DNA of 37,414 nucleotides, from the IMG/VR virus record IMGVR_UViG_3300042465_000616, positions 1 to 37,414 of that record. One strand, given 5' to 3'. The DNA is from a virus. This document shows positions 1 to 8,951 of this stretch, one piece after another. Every line of letters begins with the position of its first letter. The stretch's first letter is position 1. The position numbers were made by a program, and so were the translations under genes. The notes under the pieces were generated by a model. It was not told the DNA's origin and did no database searches. It saw only the letters and a list, made by a program, of their open reading frames with translations.

Positions 1-350
1 GGAGGTTCGGGCGGTAACAGGTGAAATCGGCGCTGGCGCAGACGTTGTTCGTTTTACGGGAGGATTATCGGACAATTTGCCCTCGATCTTCCCGATTTCC
101 TTTGCCTGCATGAAGGGCGTCATGCGTGAGATGCGATCTGCTTCTTTGGGGTTAGAGCCGAGGTAGTAAGCTAACTCAGGTCCAACGTCCGAGGACTGGA
201 TCGTTTCGGCCATCACATCAGTAATTGGGAGCTTGGGGTTGTATGCGACTTGTTCAAAGTCATCATATTTCGTCCGTGCTTCTTCTTCCTTGTCGTGATA
301 ACTCTCAAGAACTTGCGACTGGCGTTTAGCAGACTCACGTTTGGCAATCA
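1..350. repeat. Left copy of 350-bp terminal overlap
   Basis: These 350 bases recur at 37065-37414. The two copies differ at only four positions: 82, 139, 157 and 223 of this copy. All four fall on third codon positions of the scaffolding gene and are silent. The simplest reading is a circular assembly whose ends overlap, built from reads of two co-existing strain variants, not physical direct terminal repeats. A headful-packaging, circularly permuted P22-type genome would give the same result. Confidence 0.9.
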
Positions 351-651
351 GTTCTTCAGCTTTCTGGTAGGCCAATGCGTCAGCATAGGCTTCAGGGCTT
401 TCAAACTGGTCAACAGACTGTGTGGCTGGTGCCCTCAACGTTTGTTGTTCAGACTGGCGTTGCGCTTGATCTCGTTCCCACTTACGTTGCTCTCTTGCGA
501 GGCGTTTGCCAATTGCTGCATCAAGTTCCTCTTGCGAGAATGACTTGGGTGCTGCTTCAGCGATTTCCGGCGATTGAACTTCAGCTTCAGGGGCAGCCGT
601 TGCTTCCTGTTCTGGCACGGGTAGTGACTCCGCTAATACTTCTTCTGACAT
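1..651 (-). CDS. Scaffolding protein, N-terminal part (gene continues at 37064 across the circle)
   Basis: Internal assembly scaffold that directs coat subunits into a procapsid and is then removed. The ATG at 651-649 follows an AGGA ribosome site and the frame runs open to base 1. Because base 1 equals base 37065, the gene continues down to 36945, giving a joined product of about 256 residues (P22 gp8 has 303). This part starts MSEEVLAESLPVPEQEA and is acidic. A Gln/Glu/Arg-rich, probably helical stretch follows. No catalytic motif is seen. The call rests on low-complexity helical composition and on position directly before a P22-type coat gene; sequence similarity to P22 gp8 itself is not obvious. 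Confidence 0.75.
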   Translation of the reverse strand, partial: MSEEVLAESLPVPEQEATAAPEAEVQSPEIAEAAPKSFSQEELDAAIGKRLAREQRKWERDQAQRQSEQQTLRAPATQSVDQFESPEAYADALAYQKAEELIAKRESAKRQSQVLESYHDKEEEARTKYDDFEQVAYNPKLPITDVMAETIQSSDVGPELAYYLGSNPKEADRISRMTPFMQAKEIGKIEGKLSDNPPVKRTTSAPAPISPVTARTS

Positions 652-705
652 TTTTGAATCCTACGATTCCCTGGTTTACCGAGCCAGTACGGTTGTTTGA
701 TTGTA

Positions 706-837
706 TTACAACAAAAATGAAGCGCCGTACTGAGTTAACGAATAGCCTTCACCATTTCTTTGAATCAACCCCATAGACAGCATTTGGTTAAAGTCAACAT
801 CAGCGCCGTCTACAAAATAATCAACAAGTTGTTTCAT
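706..837 (-). CDS. 43-residue protein, possible winged-helix fold
   Basis: Small gene starting MKQLVDYFVDGADVDF and ending in TQYGASFLL. It begins one base after the stop of the gene ending at 839 and precedes the scaffolding gene, so it fits the late operon. The pattern hydrophobic helix, then LSMGLIQRNGEGYSLT, then a final helix, resembles the helix-wing end of a winged-helix domain; this is inference from a short sequence. The function is unknown. Confidence 0.6.
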   Translation of the reverse strand: MKQLVDYFVDGADVDFNQMLSMGLIQRNGEGYSLTQYGASFLL

Positions 838-838
838 A

Positions 839-1252
839 TTAAACCCCTAAGTTACCTGCTGCAATAAATGTGTTGGCGACAGGTGCAATCAAACTAATTA
901 CGGCGTATTGACCCATTGTGCTGAACAGACTGCTATAGGACACCAAGGTAGCCGCACCAGCCGCTACAGTAACTTTACCTGCACCACCTTGAATAATGGT
1001 GCAGTTAAACCCAGCGCCAAGACTTGCGGCACAGGTAATGGTCACAGCCGAGGCGCTGGTGCAATAAATGATCTGGGCATTGTCGGTGGCCGATAGCGTG
1101 CGTGTGGTGCCCGCCTCAGTAATGATCATGCCCGTCATAAGTTGACTGACGCTGACCTTTTGGGTAGAGCTGCTTTTGACAACTGGCAAGACCTCAACGC
1201 CTGTAAGGGGCGGGGTAATTCCGGTTAGCTGGGAAATTTTTAAATCGGCCAT
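839..1252 (-). CDS. Small tail-module structural protein (137 aa)
   Basis: The product starts MADLKISQLTGITPPLTGVE, an opening often seen in small phage tail or fibre-associated proteins. It is rich in Ala, Thr, Val and Gly, as expected for a beta-structured virion protein. An AAGG ribosome site lies before the ATG at 1252. It is co-oriented with, and ten bases after, the LamG-like gene and closes the host-recognition module. It could be a fibre subunit, a fibre chaperone or a decoration protein; there is no catalytic motif to decide. Confidence 0.7.
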   Translation of the reverse strand: MADLKISQLTGITPPLTGVEVLPVVKSSSTQKVSVSQLMTGMIITEAGTTRTLSATDNAQIIYCTSASAVTITCAASLGAGFNCTIIQGGAGKVTVAAGAATLVSYSSLFSTMGQYAVISLIAPVANTFIAAGNLGV

Positions 1253-1261
1253 GATGAATCC

Positions 1262-2479
1262 TTATTTAGAAAATGCTTGAACTTCGGCGTTGGTTAGGCG
1301 TTGCGGCCAATAACGCAAATTTTGCAAATGACCATTAAAGTAGTTGGTGCCATCACTACCCAAACGCGCCTGTGTAACTGTTGGTAGTGTGCCAGAAGCA
1401 GATGTAACCGCCGCCGCGCCATTAATTGCCGTTGCAAAACTAGATGCTTTCCAAGCGCCACCAAGTTTATAGACCGTGTTGGCCGTAATCGTTCCGGCGT
1501 CCAATGTGGCTTGTGGGCTGCCGCCATCAACAACAAACAACTGAGGATCGGCGGCAACACCACGCAAGGCAATAGATTCGTTGGCCGTATTGTCATCAAG
1601 TTGAATTGCAGGGCGTGTATTACTGATTGTGCTTGGAAGTGCTTGAATGACAGCAGCACCTTCGCTAGCGTTATACCAGTCGCTAAAGTTTGCCCCTGTC
1701 ATCGTGGCTACATCAGCGTTGCGTGTGACTGCTGCTGCGACTGTAGGGATGTAGCTGGTAACGAATGCGCCTGCTTCTGTTTGAACACCCCACCAATTAG
1801 TTTGCCCCGCAGAACCGTACTCAGCGCCGCCATAGCAATACACTGACATTGTGATGTGCGTAAGCGATGGCGTAAGACCCCCGCTAATCCTAAACCAGCC
1901 GTTACCGTATGATGTCACTGTAGGTGATGTAACGCTGCCTGTGCCGGTAATAGTGTTTGTATTAAAGTTGTAGTATAAATTTCCAGTTACACTTGGATTT
2001 ATACCGCCTGACGTAGCAAATTCAAATTTTACTGTTGTTGAATTGCCTTTTTTTACAAACGCAGAGCAAATATATGTTGTTAAACCCGTAACAGCTACGT
2101 CTTGTCGCATACGCCAATTATTAGCGGCTGCGCTAATTAAATCGGCGTTTTGTGTTCCGTCAGGTGATATTGCAACATTAGACGAAACAGTTGCCCCGTC
2201 AGCCACCCATGTTGTTGCGAAATCAGAACTTCGTAAAATTAAATTTGTTCGCGCTTCTTCAATCAACAATCCTTTGCAACCAAGTGTTGTTGGGTTGAAA
2301 TCAAACCTAGGCGTGTTTGCAGCCATTGTTTCAACCAGACCACTGGCGTTTACACGAGTTGCTGTTGCGCCAGTTCGCGTAAACGTGATGCGAGAATCTA
2401 GACTGGCTGTAGTGAAATCGAGTGCCAGTTTTGGAAGCACTCGCTCTGTGGCAGTCAAGCTAAAAGAAGGTGTAATCAT
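1262..2479 (-). CDS. LamG/concanavalin-like receptor-binding protein (405 aa)
   Basis: Probable tail-associated carbohydrate-binding protein. The N-terminal part contains the FTRTGATATRVNASGLVE and GLLIEEARTNLI motifs, which are common in phage tail proteins with jelly-roll domains. The middle (about 100-250) is a beta-rich carbohydrate-binding-like segment. The C-terminal part (about 270-405) resembles a LamG/concanavalin-like lectin, ending with FNGHLQNLRYWPQRLTNAEVQAFSK. The start is set at 2479 because that ATG overlaps the stop of the upstream tailspike (TAATG); a GTG at 2506 would add nine residues. It probably binds a surface glycan of the host, together with the two upstream tailspikes. 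No hydrolase residues were recognised. Confidence 0.75.
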   Translation of the reverse strand: MITPSFSLTATERVLPKLALDFTTASLDSRITFTRTGATATRVNASGLVETMAANTPRFDFNPTTLGCKGLLIEEARTNLILRSSDFATTWVADGATVSSNVAISPDGTQNADLISAAANNWRMRQDVAVTGLTTYICSAFVKKGNSTTVKFEFATSGGINPSVTGNLYYNFNTNTITGTGSVTSPTVTSYGNGWFRISGGLTPSLTHITMSVYCYGGAEYGSAGQTNWWGVQTEAGAFVTSYIPTVAAAVTRNADVATMTGANFSDWYNASEGAAVIQALPSTISNTRPAIQLDDNTANESIALRGVAADPQLFVVDGGSPQATLDAGTITANTVYKLGGAWKASSFATAINGAAAVTSASGTLPTVTQARLGSDGTNYFNGHLQNLRYWPQRLTNAEVQAFSK

Positions 2480-4113
2480 TACGCGCTCCGTCCAATCTCT
2501 ACCCACTGTGTGCCATTGTTCAGCAACGTAAGTGTAGAGTTTGCGGAAGATGTGTAGTTTGCGTTTCCAGAAAGGCGCATTGCATTATACGCACCAGTGC
2601 TACTACTAATAATTAGTATATTAGAAAATACTAATGTTACAACACGCCCAGCAGACCCGCCATTTAAACTTCCCATTGTAGTAGTTCCAGTAACTATAAA
2701 CTGACTGCCGTTAACTGGAAGATTTAACGGGTCAATTGATGCAATACTTGGAACAATATACGTTCCAGAAGTTATTGGATTTCCGTCTGCAAAATCAGAT
2801 AAAATTTTTGATATTTGAACTTTACTTGTATCACTAGCAACAGAGAAATTATATGGGGCAACAGCAATACCTTCAAACCTATTTCCGCCCCCGTCAATAA
2901 CTTTAGATTGGGTATTGTTAATAGTTATTCCATAACTCATATCTCTAAAGTTAGACGAGGACACTGAAACGTCGCCACCGGATAGCAATAAGCCGTGGTT
3001 GCCACAAGCCCACGCATTAAAACCAATGACCGTATTCGTCACACCATCAATGGTCGCAATTGAAATGCCAGCAGAATCTTGTGCTGCTGCTTGGCAACCT
3101 ATGAGCCTATTCTCTTGGCCCCCAATTGAAAATCCAATCGACCCTATGTGTGTTGGAACACCAGCAGATGTTGTGTTGTCTGCGCTGCAAGAAAGCAATG
3201 TGCAACTATTAACAGCCGTAAGAGTAAAACCCCGAAAATATCCATACGAGAAGCAATCTGTAAGTTTTGCCCAATCAACCGTATCGTGCAAGTAATAAGC
3301 AGTGCCTGTGCGAATAATAGACGCGCCCGGTGTTCCCGCAGAAGATGCTGCAATTGTGGCAAAAGGCCACCCGTGGCAGGTATTAATATACGGAATATCT
3401 AAACAGTTTGTAATTTCAATACCGTTTACGCAGTCAAACCAAATGTTGTTAATGCGCTGTCGTTGATCGCCGGTAGAATAAATTGCTTTGTTAAAACCAA
3501 GAATTTGACAATGCGAAACAACGGCGTCATCCCCATTAATGGTAATTGCTGTCCCAGCAAAAGCTGTTGCGTTAACTGTGGGAAACGTCATTCCTTTGCG
3601 ATAAATCAGCACTCCGTTAATGGACGCATTGCTAGAGATCGTAATTGTTGCTGTTGAATTAACGATCAATGCGCCGCCCATACTACCGTAAGGTGCTGAA
3701 GTATTGTTACCCGGAGAGCCAACATATTGGTGCGGGCCAACCAACGAGCAATTAACCGGAATTGTCAGATTGGCATCAATCAGGCATCGCATAGAATTAG
3801 GCATAGTAACCGCGCCGCCAGCAGTTCCTAGCGCAGAAAATGCCGCCTGAATAGCGGCAGTGTCATTAGCAACACCATCACCAACAGCACCAAAGTCTTT
3901 AACGCTCACAGTCTCTTGCAATTTAGCTTGGACAGTTGTTACCACTGCACCTGGCGCGTACAAGTAGCCACCGCCTGGGTAGCCCCCTGCCGTAACGCCA
4001 TCGTGAGATATGAGGCCACCATCGTCGGTGTTGTAGGTTAACTCACCAACAGCCCCTGTAAAGGTGCTGTTTTGTGCAGTGGTTCCCCTGCGAAGTTGTA
4101 GTTGTCCACTCAT
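2479..4113 (-). CDS. Second tailspike: Mtd-like N-terminus plus pectate-lyase-type beta-helix (544 aa)
   Basis: Receptor-binding or polysaccharide-degrading tailspike. Residues 1-45 (QLQLRRGTTAQNSTFTGAVG) look like the N-terminal attachment domain found in Mtd-type and other phage fibre proteins. Residues 71-87 (VKDFGAVGDGVANDTAA) are the signature start of the Pectate_lyase_3 fold. The rest has the Asn/Gly/Ser-rich repeats of a right-handed parallel beta-helix. The C-terminus (about 460-544) is a short beta domain. The ATG at 4113 overlaps the upstream stop as ATGA, so translation is probably coupled. The substrate is unknown. The motif 71-87 and its flank are shared with the tailspike at 4277-5932. 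Confidence 0.82.
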   Translation of the reverse strand: MSGQLQLRRGTTAQNSTFTGAVGELTYNTDDGGLISHDGVTAGGYPGGGYLYAPGAVVTTVQAKLQETVSVKDFGAVGDGVANDTAAIQAAFSALGTAGGAVTMPNSMRCLIDANLTIPVNCSLVGPHQYVGSPGNNTSAPYGSMGGALIVNSTATITISSNASINGVLIYRKGMTFPTVNATAFAGTAITINGDDAVVSHCQILGFNKAIYSTGDQRQRINNIWFDCVNGIEITNCLDIPYINTCHGWPFATIAASSAGTPGASIIRTGTAYYLHDTVDWAKLTDCFSYGYFRGFTLTAVNSCTLLSCSADNTTSAGVPTHIGSIGFSIGGQENRLIGCQAAAQDSAGISIATIDGVTNTVIGFNAWACGNHGLLLSGGDVSVSSSNFRDMSYGITINNTQSKVIDGGGNRFEGIAVAPYNFSVASDTSKVQISKILSDFADGNPITSGTYIVPSIASIDPLNLPVNGSQFIVTGTTTMGSLNGGSAGRVVTLVFSNILIISSSTGAYNAMRLSGNANYTSSANSTLTLLNNGTQWVEIGRSA

Positions 4114-4265
4114 ACCAGTACCCCTAAGTCGTATGCAAAAGTTATGTTTGGATCGCTTACCAATCCAAAATCTATGGGAAACGTAAATAACTCTGGCGTA
4201 ATAGTGGCGCCTTCAGACATGCCAGTATCAGGATAGATGACAACCCGCCCTAACACTTGAGTCAT
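4110..4265 (-). CDS. 51-residue protein between the two tailspikes
   Basis: Short gene starting MTQVLGRVVIYPDTG. It is coupled to the second tailspike by an ATGA overlap at 4110-4113 and starts 11 bases after the first tailspike ends. The sequence is mostly beta-prone with no known motif. Because of its position it may be an adaptor or chaperone for one of the spikes, which is inference only. Confidence 0.62.
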   Translation of the reverse strand: MTQVLGRVVIYPDTGMSEGATITPELFTFPIDFGLVSDPNITFAYDLGVLV

Positions 4266-4276
4266 AATACTTAGCA

Positions 4277-5932
4277 TCATGCTGCAATCAAACCCAAATT
4301 AACTAGCGCGGCATGAATGCCTGCGGCAGTTACAGCAACGCCTGTTTGTTTAACAATCGGCGCAGTGCCATAAAAACCAACTCTGTTAAAACCAGAGTTG
4401 CCAAAAATAGTTGAGTTCACATCGGCTGCTGCGTCACGAATACCGGCAGTCACGTTGCCCGTAACATCTACGCCAATGATTCGGTACTCTATAGCGCCAG
4501 CCACAATATCCACGCCGTAACTTTGTAGGTTGGCCGCATAACCAGACCAAACGCCGGAAGTGCCACCCATAACAGACACGCCGACAGCCGTAGCATTGAT
4601 AAGAATGCCTGGTGAATTCGCTGACCCAGATTTGCTGTTATTTGTAACTTGCGCCCGCACATCAACATAACGGCCAGCAATGCTTATACCAGCATCCTCA
4701 CAGTCGTCAATCTTACCGCCAGAAATGCTTACGTGAGAAACCGTGGAGTCAATATAAAAACCATCAGCACCTGCTGCGTGAATGTAGGTGTCCGTAAACA
4801 AAGCAGTGCGAAGGGCTCCTCCAAGACTAATGCCTGCAAGCAATGGAAAATCTACTTGAAAGTCCAACGCCGAAATAAATTGCGGCACAGGCCCACCGCT
4901 TCCATTTTCAACAAGAAGACCTTGGCCCATTGTGGTACATGCTACATGCCGCATATCAAGTGTGTTGACGTTTCCGTCCATAACAACGCCAACGGTTCCT
5001 ACCGTGTTAACGGCGCAAGAAAGTTGCACGTTTTCAATGTCAAACACATCGCTGCGGTTAGCCGCATTACCATACCAATAAATACCGGCTTCACCTCGAA
5101 GGCCATTAACCCATGTATCGCTTAAATAAGTGGCATTTGCCTTTATTACATAGATAAAGTTCCACGGATTCAAACCGATCAGCCTGCGAAAACAAGTCCT
5201 GTCAACCGTGTTAACCGCGATACAGTAGCCGCCAGTCATTCCACCGGCATCAAAGCACAGGTCTTGCATCCCCCCGCCTTGATTACCACCCGTGAAGGTA
5301 AACACGTTAAAATTGCCAACCGGCTCAATAATCGTAGCACCTGGGCCATCGCCAGCAATCACAATGCCATACGATACCGTTAGGCCGCTTGTGATTCTAT
5401 ACGTTCCTGCGGGTACGTGAAGCGTTCCGCCACCTGTCATAGACAGCAAAGCTGCCGCAAAAGCTGCGGTGTCATTGGCAACGCCGTTACCGACAGCGCC
5501 AAAATCTTTGACGCTAATGCTTTCCCGCAATTTTGTTTGTACGGTAGTTGCAACTGATGCTGCAGCCGCAGGCTGGTATCCAACAAGAGATGACCCACTT
5601 GGCGCAGAAAATGCGGCTATTTCGGCGTTTAATTCAACCGCCAATGCACTTACTTGGCCTGCTGCCGAAGTAAGATTATCTACAGAATAAACCAGCACAT
5701 CGTTTGAATTCTTTAATATAAACTTATAGGCATTTTCACCCAACCAAATTGAGGCTTCGCCGTTCGTATCAAGAATTACGGGGTTTGTATTCGGAGTCGT
5801 TCCGTCTGAGGATGTATATGTGACTTGCGGAAGCGTAGTACCTGCCTCATAAGTAAATACTTTTCCGCCAACCAACGGACCCCCCGCACTGTTAAGAAAT
5901 TGCTGTTTAGCGTTTGGTGAAAAAGCAGTCAT
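4277..5932 (-). CDS. First tailspike: head-binding-like domain plus pectate-lyase-type beta-helix (551 aa)
   Basis: Probable glycan-degrading or glycan-binding tailspike. Residues 1-88 (LVGGKVFTYEAGTTLPQVTY, then PVILDTNGEASIWL) have the layout of phage head-binding or adaptor domains that dock spikes on the tail. Residues 90-140 are an Ala/Ser-rich linker. VKDFGAVGNGVANDTAA at 141-157 starts a Pectate_lyase_3-type beta-helix. The helix continues to about 530 with Asn/Gly-rich coils. The ATG at 5932 lies just after the preceding gene. It shares the linker and lyase entry segment with the next tailspike. The two N-termini differ, suggesting different docking points or one spike carried on the other. 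Confidence 0.82.
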   Translation of the reverse strand: MTAFSPNAKQQFLNSAGGPLVGGKVFTYEAGTTLPQVTYTSSDGTTPNTNPVILDTNGEASIWLGENAYKFILKNSNDVLVYSVDNLTSAAGQVSALAVELNAEIAAFSAPSGSSLVGYQPAAAASVATTVQTKLRESISVKDFGAVGNGVANDTAAFAAALLSMTGGGTLHVPAGTYRITSGLTVSYGIVIAGDGPGATIIEPVGNFNVFTFTGGNQGGGMQDLCFDAGGMTGGYCIAVNTVDRTCFRRLIGLNPWNFIYVIKANATYLSDTWVNGLRGEAGIYWYGNAANRSDVFDIENVQLSCAVNTVGTVGVVMDGNVNTLDMRHVACTTMGQGLLVENGSGGPVPQFISALDFQVDFPLLAGISLGGALRTALFTDTYIHAAGADGFYIDSTVSHVSISGGKIDDCEDAGISIAGRYVDVRAQVTNNSKSGSANSPGILINATAVGVSVMGGTSGVWSGYAANLQSYGVDIVAGAIEYRIIGVDVTGNVTAGIRDAAADVNSTIFGNSGFNRVGFYGTAPIVKQTGVAVTAAGIHAALVNLGLIAA

Positions 5933-5935
5933 TTA

Positions 5936-6100
5936 TTACTCCAACAGAATCAAACCACCGTCCTCTTGAACGAGGTTGTCGCCGATTTCGGTTAATAGGT
6001 TGCTTTGCACTGTGGCATCAGCATAACCCGACAGCAGCGACATGACGGCACCCAAGCCAATGGCTATGCCGTTGCGAATAGGGATGCCGAAGTAACTCAT
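5936..6100 (-). CDS. 54-residue protein of unknown function
   Basis: Starts MSYFGIPIRNGIAIGLGAVM. The ATG at 6100 overlaps the stop of the previous gene as ATGA; a longer TTG start is less likely. The N-terminal third is hydrophobic and glycine-rich and could be a weak membrane or packing helix. The C-terminus is acidic. It sits immediately before the first tailspike. No family recognised. Confidence 0.6.
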   Translation of the reverse strand: MSYFGIPIRNGIAIGLGAVMSLLSGYADATVQSNLLTEIGDNLVQEDGGLILLE

Positions 6101-6399
6101 TGCGAGTTGATAGGTTTGCAATAGATTGTGCCATTAGTAGACACGCGAAGTGCACTGACCCGCCATTGACCACCAGAGCCCTGTGGCACTTTGAATGGAA
6201 TTGGTGTAAACGGTGGGATTGGTGTGCTGGCCGCAGTTGCCACAGCGCCTTCACCAACTTCAATGTAGCAGGCTTGGTCAGACCAAACAACAACACCTTG
6301 GGGGCCAGCGGTCCATGTGCCGGTGTTACCAGCGGTATCGGTGTAGGTAACCAATCTGGCAGGGTAGTCCGCTTTGGACAAAGGATTTAAGAGTTCCAT
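6097..6399 (-). CDS. Small virion-associated protein (100 aa)
   Basis: The product starts MELLNPLSKADYPARLVTYTD and is beta-rich, with a TPIPPFTPIPF proline segment near residue 60. It has an AAGGA ribosome site at good spacing before 6399. It lies between the DUF5856-like gene and the tailspike module in the late operon. Similar small beta proteins occur among phage head or tail genes, but no specific role can be assigned. Confidence 0.65.
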   Translation of the reverse strand: MELLNPLSKADYPARLVTYTDTAGNTGTWTAGPQGVVVWSDQACYIEVGEGAVATAASTPIPPFTPIPFKVPQGSGGQWRVSALRVSTNGTIYCKPINSQ

Positions 6400-6408
6400 C
6401 GTGATTCC

Positions 6409-6771
6409 TTACGCTAAGAAGCGGAGTTTGTACAAGGTACGCAAATAAATTTCAATGATATTGTCAATCAATTGTTGCAGCGATGAGTCTGATTTGTCAA
6501 CCACCTCATATCTGCACTTCTCGATCTCGTCAAGCTGGTCCTGCAAGAATTCAATCACATTGGTCGTTTTCTTGGCAGACATCAGGCTAATTGGCCCAAT
6601 CATACCGTGTCTGCCTTGGTAAGCCTCGGCAAAGTCATCGGCAGCGCCAACAATGCGGTCATAAAAGATATTGAGAGCAACGTGCTTGGAGTAACTGCGG
6701 GTGTTCAAGTGAACACTGTGGGTCACATCACGGGCTAGGAATAGCATTCCCATAAAATCACTGCATTTCAT
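6409..6771 (-). CDS. DUF5856-like helical protein (120 aa)
   Basis: Starts MKCSDFMGMLFLARDVTHSV. The run FLARDVTHSVHLNTRSYSKH, followed by FYDRI and DFAEAYQG, matches the DUF5856 family as I recall it, a mostly alpha-helical phage protein with a ferritin-like look. The ATG at 6771 overlaps the end of the portal gene by 14 bases; upstream in-frame codons lie inside the portal gene and are ignored. Known members sit near phage structural genes and have no proven function. Conserved His and Glu residues could bind a metal, which is inference. Confidence 0.72.
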   Translation of the reverse strand: MKCSDFMGMLFLARDVTHSVHLNTRSYSKHVALNIFYDRIVGAADDFAEAYQGRHGMIGPISLMSAKKTTNVIEFLQDQLDEIEKCRYEVVDKSDSSLQQLIDNIIEIYLRTLYKLRFLA

Positions 6772-8950
6772 TTGGCATTCCTTGTGGTTGCATTTGCTCC
6801 ATACCTTGTTCTTCCATTTGCGGCATTTCCTGTGGTTCACGCATCTCAGGGATACCACCTTGCTCCATTGCAGCAGCAACCACACCCATCGCAATGTCTT
6901 GAATCTGTTGTTCAGTCATACCGGCCTGCACAGCGGAGATACGCTGTGTTTCAGCTTGGTATGCCTTGATCTCAGCTTCGTAGTCCTTGCGCTTCATGTC
7001 CTGCATCTCAATCGACTTGCCGACATTCTGGATCATCTGGTGCATCTGCTCCATCTCCTGACCCATCGCCTGCATCTGCTGCTGTGCAGCCTGCAACTCA
7101 GGATTGTCCTCGCCATCGGACATCAGCTTGGGATCAATGGTCTTGGCAAAGCGTTTAGCCATCTCTTGAGCGCCAGGCCAGTCCATGTTCTTGACGAACA
7201 GGTCACCGGCAACTTGCCACAACTGTGGGTTGCCTTGCAGCAACTGGGCCATTGCCTCCAGAGCTTCTTGGCGCTTGGTAGCGTAGCCTGGACCGGTGGT
7301 CGCCACAACATCGTACTTGCCAACGCCCGGATTGTAGATTTTCTCAAGCACGACACCCTGCTGATCCACAATCTTGTTGACTGGTTCAGCTTGGTCAGGG
7401 TTGATCTTGACCATTTTTGTTTCACCATCTTCACCAATGATCCGGGCAATACGCTGGGTATCGTAAATCTTGGGGATCAGGTCCACGAGTTGGCGGGCAA
7501 TGTGACGGACACCACGAGCTAGGTTGTCACCATAGTGATATGTGCCGACATCGCCCTCACGCTGACGGGCCAAGATGGCTTTTCCTGAGCGTTCGTTGCT
7601 TCCCATGCCTAGGGAAGCGTTGTACTGACCTGTTGTGGACTTGATGTCCTCAGAAGCACCAGCCTTGGCCTGTAACAGCCCACTGGAGGCCATTGGTGGC
7701 TGGGCACGCTGGGGTAGTGGCAGAACAGCGCCTTGGCCGTCTGTAACGTCCGGATTGACCTCCAGATACGGCCAGTTGGTCGTGTTGGCGGTTTTCCACT
7801 GGTTCTCATAACCCTCAAACTGACCACCATAGCCAATAAATGGCGCTTTGGGTGCCAAGGCCAACATCTCAGCTTCTTGTGAAACCCAATAGTTGTACAT
7901 GCGCTGGGCATCTTTGGCGTTACGAACTAGGCCCGAAACGTACAGACGGCCATCGACTTCAAACTCATTGCCAACAATCCGAATCACTGGAATCCACTTG
8001 CCAGCCCATTCGTTTTCGGACAGTATCTCGTAACCGTTGATTTTGCAGTACTTGACCCGAGGGCGTTCGGACACCCGTTTGTTCTTGGGTTTACCGAACA
8101 TATCCTTCAAGGCTTTGTCTTCTGGCGTGCCCTCAAACGCTGTTTGATTGCCAGGATACAGGTTCAGCGTGGCGCGGTCATAGTCAACGTAGTAGTAATC
8201 AGCAATGCGAATCGTGTCTTCATTGAGCCAATTAGAGATAGACTGGTCACCAACACCCAGAGACTGGAGAGTCGTGATAGGCGCTGCATCAGGGTACAGG
8301 CGGGCATATTCAGCCTTTGTCAGGTCTTCTGTAACAAAACACCACTTCGCATCCGCACCCGTAGGGTCTTGGATCGTAGGGTCCATGTAGACGCTGAATG
8401 AATTACGTACACGGCCAATCTTGATGTCCTGATCAAATGTATTGTCGTCGCAATACTCAGTCAGCAGACGTATGTAGCCTTCACCGTAGGATACCTGGTT
8501 CTCGCAAGCGGTGTCATAGGCCACGTCAGCGTCAGAGATGTACTCAATGTGCCGGATCATGCCGTTAAAAATGTCAGCAATCTCAACGTCAGCCTTGTCG
8601 TCCACCGGGATGACCTTAGCACCAGGACGGTTCTGCCGTTGGTCGTTGGTGACTTGGCGAACGTGCTGTGGCAGCTTGTTAATGGTCAAACAAGGTCGGG
8701 CGTTGATGGTCTGGCCCTGCACAGCACCACGAGTCGCCAAGACATCTGAGGGCCACTGCCAGTGGTTGTCAGGGGAGCCAGCGTAGAACTTCAGATCGTC
8801 GATCTCGTCCTCACGGGACTCAGACAGTGCCGACATAGCCAAGTCCAGCCGGGCACGGGCGGTAGCCAGCACATCAGCGTTGCTCTTGTCTTTGGATGAA
8901 CCGCCAACAGCAACGGCTGCGGCGGCTACGATGCCTGTTACGTCAGCCAT
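6758..8950 (-). CDS. Portal protein, P22-type (730 aa)
   Basis: Dodecameric portal at one capsid vertex, the channel for DNA entry and exit and the docking site for terminase and tail. At 730 residues it is almost the size of P22 gp1 (725). An N-terminal segment with DDLKFYAGSPDNHWQWP, a QGQTINARPCLTINKLP segment and the VTNDQRQNRP motif are typical of P22-like portals. Residues about 625-700 are a Gln/Met-rich coiled coil like the portal barrel, and the tail is MEQMQPQGMPNEMQ. It lies downstream of terminase. Odd point: the scaffold gene does not follow directly, since about 6 kb of tail genes intervenes. Confidence 0.92.
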   Translation of the reverse strand: MADVTGIVAAAAVAVGGSSKDKSNADVLATARARLDLAMSALSESREDEIDDLKFYAGSPDNHWQWPSDVLATRGAVQGQTINARPCLTINKLPQHVRQVTNDQRQNRPGAKVIPVDDKADVEIADIFNGMIRHIEYISDADVAYDTACENQVSYGEGYIRLLTEYCDDNTFDQDIKIGRVRNSFSVYMDPTIQDPTGADAKWCFVTEDLTKAEYARLYPDAAPITTLQSLGVGDQSISNWLNEDTIRIADYYYVDYDRATLNLYPGNQTAFEGTPEDKALKDMFGKPKNKRVSERPRVKYCKINGYEILSENEWAGKWIPVIRIVGNEFEVDGRLYVSGLVRNAKDAQRMYNYWVSQEAEMLALAPKAPFIGYGGQFEGYENQWKTANTTNWPYLEVNPDVTDGQGAVLPLPQRAQPPMASSGLLQAKAGASEDIKSTTGQYNASLGMGSNERSGKAILARQREGDVGTYHYGDNLARGVRHIARQLVDLIPKIYDTQRIARIIGEDGETKMVKINPDQAEPVNKIVDQQGVVLEKIYNPGVGKYDVVATTGPGYATKRQEALEAMAQLLQGNPQLWQVAGDLFVKNMDWPGAQEMAKRFAKTIDPKLMSDGEDNPELQAAQQQMQAMGQEMEQMHQMIQNVGKSIEMQDMKRKDYEAEIKAYQAETQRISAVQAGMTEQQIQDIAMGVVAAAMEQGGIPEMREPQEMPQMEEQGMEQMQPQGMPNEMQ

Positions 8951-8951
8951 G

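Noticed and set aside
1-350. Physical direct terminal repeats like those of T7
   Set aside because: The copies differ at four silent sites and lie within one uninterrupted gene. Circular overlap of a population assembly explains this better.
250-776. Plus-strand frames opposite the start of the scaffolding gene
   Set aside because: They overlap a better-supported minus-strand gene in a solid late operon and have no domain.
2479-4113. Diversity-generating retroelement target suggested by an Mtd-like N-terminus
   Set aside because: No reverse transcriptase, template repeat or variable C-type lectin end is present. Only the attachment domain is similar.
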